Shown here in pieces: positions 62,087 through 64,000 of a stretch of DNA of 64,000 nt. How positions within the stretch are numbered: the stretch's first letter is position 1; each line of letters opens with the position of its first letter. This DNA is from a bacterium. Lineage in GTDB: Bacteria; Sumerlaeota; Sumerlaeia; SLMS01; JAHLLQ01. The position numbers were made by a program, and so were the translations under genes. Below the pieces are notes generated by a model. That model ran no database searches. It was given only the letters and a program-made list of their open reading frames with translations, and was not told the origin of the DNA. Where the stretch lies: assembly GCA_020444065.1 (NCBI GenBank), contig JAHLLQ010000006.1:342380-406379 (forward strand). The letters run 5' to 3'.

Positions 62087-64000
62087 TCACGGCACGAGAG
62101 GCTGCGAGAGCACCTCGACTCGTTCGAGATAGATCGAACTTCCAACATCCAGCAACTGCCGGGATGGATTCGCGAGCAGGTCGAAGGAGCAGAGCAGGTT
62201 TCCGCCCGCGCCCATGTTCGGCGGGAAGAAGACGGTGTACTCCTTTGCGTTGCCCGCAGTCGGAACGCCGGCGGCCGAGCCCGTCGCGGCGATGTTCGTG
62301 TACTGGCTCGCGCGGAACATCGATTCGTTCAGGCGCAGGCGAAACTCGGGAACCCTCTGCGGATCCGTGATGTCCGTCCCCACAGTGAAGATGGCCCAGT
62401 AGAGATAATCGGGTTCGATCGTAACGTTGTTGGCCGGATCGATCGTTGAACCCCAGAAGCCGAATTGGAAGTCATCCGTGTCCGCGATGCTAATGCCGAG
62501 GCGGCTGTTAGTCTGGTCGTAGGCGAATGTCGGTTCGGCGAATACGCCTGGAATCGTGTACGATTGCCAGCCATCTTGTCCTTCAAAGAACGGGTAGATG
62601 CGATCGAGGCGCGCAGACTCCATCGACAGATCGGCTATCGGTTTAACCTCGACCCGATCGAGCAGCACCGTCGCAGTCGCCGAATCTTGCGGATAGAAGT
62701 TCAAGAGATCGAAGTAGCACTCGAAGACTGAGTCATTCGCCGATGGCTGGAAGGTCAGCGTGTAGTCACGCCCTTCCGGTGTTGGCGAGTACGCGCCGTC
62801 GAAATGCGATTCGATCGAGAGCACTTCGGACTTCTGGCCAGTTCCGGATGTTGTGCGCAGACGAAACTGGGGCACACGCGTGGGATCCGTTTCATCCGTC
62901 ATCACGCGATAGGTCGCAGAGAAGATCGATGTGCCCGGCACACCCGCCAGTTTCTCGGTGTCTGTGCGCGTCGGCGTTTCACCGGGCGCAACGACTTCAA
63001 ACCCTGGCGATTGCCAGAGGCCGACCTGGTTCGTATTGTCGGTCATCGTCGTATCCAGCGTTCCCGGATCGCCGAGCGTATTGCCGAACACCGGCGAGGA
63101 GAAGCCCGGATAACCGTACGGCTTCCACCCCTCGCGACTGGACACGTAACCGAAGGAGATTCTTGAAACCGGCGTCAGGTTTTCGTACCACGCAATTCTG
63201 TCGTCCCATGATGAGGCAGAGAGGACGTCATTGTCCCCATCGCCATCCAGGTCTGCAGCAAAGACGGAATAAGCGCCATCGGCGAATGTGGTGATGGTCT
63301 GCTGAGGGCCAAAGTCCGCGCCCGCCTCGTCCAACCGGTTTTCATACCACGCGATCCGGTCGTCGCTTGTTGAAGCGGAGAGGACGTCCTGGTCTCCGTC
63401 GCCGTCCAAGTCCGACGCGAAGACGGATCGGGCGCCATCGGCGGCTGTGGTGATGGTCTGCTGGGGGCCAAAGTCCGCGCTCGCCTCGTCCAGCCGGTTT
63501 TCATACCACGCGATCCGATCGTCGTACCTCGAAGCGGAGAGGACGTCCTGGTCGCCGTCGCCATCCACGTCAGTTGCGAAGACGGAATACGCGAAGTTAG
63601 CGGCTGTCGTGATGGTCTGCTGAGGGCCGAAGTCCACGCTCGCCTCGTCCAGCCGGTTTTCATACCACGCGATGCCGTCGCCAATATAGGAGGCGGAGAG
63701 AACGTCCTGGTCGCCGTCGCCATCGAGATCCACTGCGAAGACGGAACAAGCGCCCTCGGCGGCTGTGGTGATGGTCTGCGGGGCGCCAAAAAGGGCGATC
63801 CCCTCGCCCAGCCGGTTTTCATACCACGCGATTTTGTGGTCGGAGAATGAGGCGGAGAGGACGTCCTGGTCGCCGTCGCCATCGAGATCCACTGCGAAGA
63901 CGGAACAAGCGCCCCTTGCGGCTGCGGGGATAGTCTGCTGAGGGCCGAAGTCCGCGCTCGCCTCGTCCAGCCGGTTTTCATACCACGCGATCCGGTCGTC
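62087..64000 (-). CDS. secreted FG-GAP repeat protein, paralogue of the 18.6-kb gene (5' truncated by window edge)
   Basis: At least 637 residues; the frame is open to the right edge, so the start and signal peptide are outside. It has five complete FG-GAP repeats of 53 residues plus part of a sixth (FGPQQTITTAADGARSVFA, DLDGDGDQDVLSAS, DDRIAWYENRLDEA), more uniform than in the paralogue. The ~360-residue C-terminal part is closely similar to that of the gene at 18584: GYPGFSSPVFGNT, DTTMTDNTNQVGLWQSP, DGWQSYTIPGVFAEPTF, ADTDDFQFGFWGS, SSIYLERVEVLSQP. Both genes end the same way. Likely arose by duplication of a whole gene or of the C-terminal module. Exported, calcium-binding, partner unknown. 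Confidence 0.84.
   Translation of the reverse strand, partial: DDRIAWYENRLDEASADFGPQQTIPAAARGACSVFAVDLDGDGDQDVLSASFSDHKIAWYENRLGEGIALFGAPQTITTAAEGACSVFAVDLDGDGDQDVLSASYIGDGIAWYENRLDEASVDFGPQQTITTAANFAYSVFATDVDGDGDQDVLSASRYDDRIAWYENRLDEASADFGPQQTITTAADGARSVFASDLDGDGDQDVLSASTSDDRIAWYENRLDEAGADFGPQQTITTFADGAYSVFAADLDGDGDNDVLSASSWDDRIAWYENLTPVSRISFGYVSSREGWKPYGYPGFSSPVFGNTLGDPGTLDTTMTDNTNQVGLWQSPGFEVVAPGETPTRTDTEKLAGVPGTSIFSATYRVMTDETDPTRVPQFRLRTTSGTGQKSEVLSIESHFDGAYSPTPEGRDYTLTFQPSANDSVFECYFDLLNFYPQDSATATVLLDRVEVKPIADLSMESARLDRIYPFFEGQDGWQSYTIPGVFAEPTFAYDQTNSRLGISIADTDDFQFGFWGSTIDPANNVTIEPDYLYWAIFTVGTDITDPQRVPEFRLRLNESMFRASQYTNIAATGSAAGVPTAGNAKEYTVFFPPNMGAGGNLLCSFDLLANPSRQLLDVGSSIYLERVEVLSQPLVP
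63175..64000 (-). repeat. tandem ~159-bp near-identical coding repeats (continue beyond window)
   Basis: Successive 53-codon units share long near-identical DNA segments, such as the stretch encoding DGDQDVLSAS and WYENRLDEA. This indicates recent expansion or gene conversion, unlike the older array at 19666-21799. It may be prone to assembly collapse and recombination. Confidence 0.9.

Overview
The window is a GC-rich (roughly 57-60% by eye), gene-dense bacterial chromosome segment with a Gram-negative type of cell plan. The evidence for that is Tat and Sec signal peptides, periplasmic multihaem cytochromes, a fused SecDF, a PhnD-like periplasmic protein and a bacterial type A RNase P RNA. 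The mix of a SUF operon ending in sufU-sufT, a ketol-acid reductoisomerase with an unusual cofactor loop, a YwiC-like protein, a DUF502-like protein and giant FG-GAP secreted proteins suggests an uncultivated lineage near the PVC/FCB or Sumerlaeota/Hydrogenedentota-like groups. This is an impression from remembered families, not a measured placement. I see no phage, insertion sequence, CRISPR array or tRNA.

Layout. 1-8.7 kb: the end of malate dehydrogenase, a chalcone-isomerase-like secreted protein, an overlapping chain (YprB-like nuclease with TPRs, methyltransferase, membrane protein, GNAT), a DinB-like protein, a GT-C-like membrane protein, a Bcp peroxiredoxin and an esterase. 8.8-14.5 kb: a tightly coupled three-gene electron-transfer operon made of a HybA-HybB fusion, a cytochrome with up to 10 haems, and a cytochrome with up to 15 haems fused to a thioredoxin-like domain and TPRs. 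14.7-18.5 kb: a GlcG/HbpS protein, a Tat-exported alkaline phosphatase, a YwiC-like membrane protein, rnpB and a small membrane protein. 18.6-25.3 kb: two large secreted FG-GAP proteins, one with a dockerin-like tail. 25.6-28.3 kb: two radical SAM proteins. 28.5-33 kb: a PepSY-like protein, a degenerate purple-acid-phosphatase-like protein, and an OmpR-type regulator with its kinase. 33-36.9 kb: an NRAMP-like transporter without the usual metal motifs and a delta-60-type beta-propeller protein. 37.3-42.3 kb: yajC, an HD phosphohydrolase, secDF and ilvC. 42.4-45.7 kb: serA and malQ on the minus strand. 45.9-53.4 kb: an Rrf2 regulator, sufBCDSUT and a third radical SAM protein. 53.6-60.5 kb: a signalling block with a membrane Ser/Thr kinase, a histidine kinase paired with a PhnD-like binding protein, a sigma-54 response regulator and a DUF502 protein. 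60.9-64 kb: a glycosyltransferase-like gene and a truncated FG-GAP gene paralogous to the one at 18.6 kb.

How it fits together. Several operons are translationally coupled (ATGA or TAATG overlaps), most clearly the cytochrome operon, the SUF operon and both two-component pairs. The strongest candidates for undescribed biology are four. First is the HybAB-fusion/25-haem electron-transfer module. Second is the PepSY/degenerate-phosphatase/two-component cluster, which carries 11-bp-spaced direct repeats in its upstream regions. Third is the PhnD-kinase/sigma-54 sensing block with a long structured leader. Fourth is a family of exported proteins that each carry exactly 14 propeller-type repeats.
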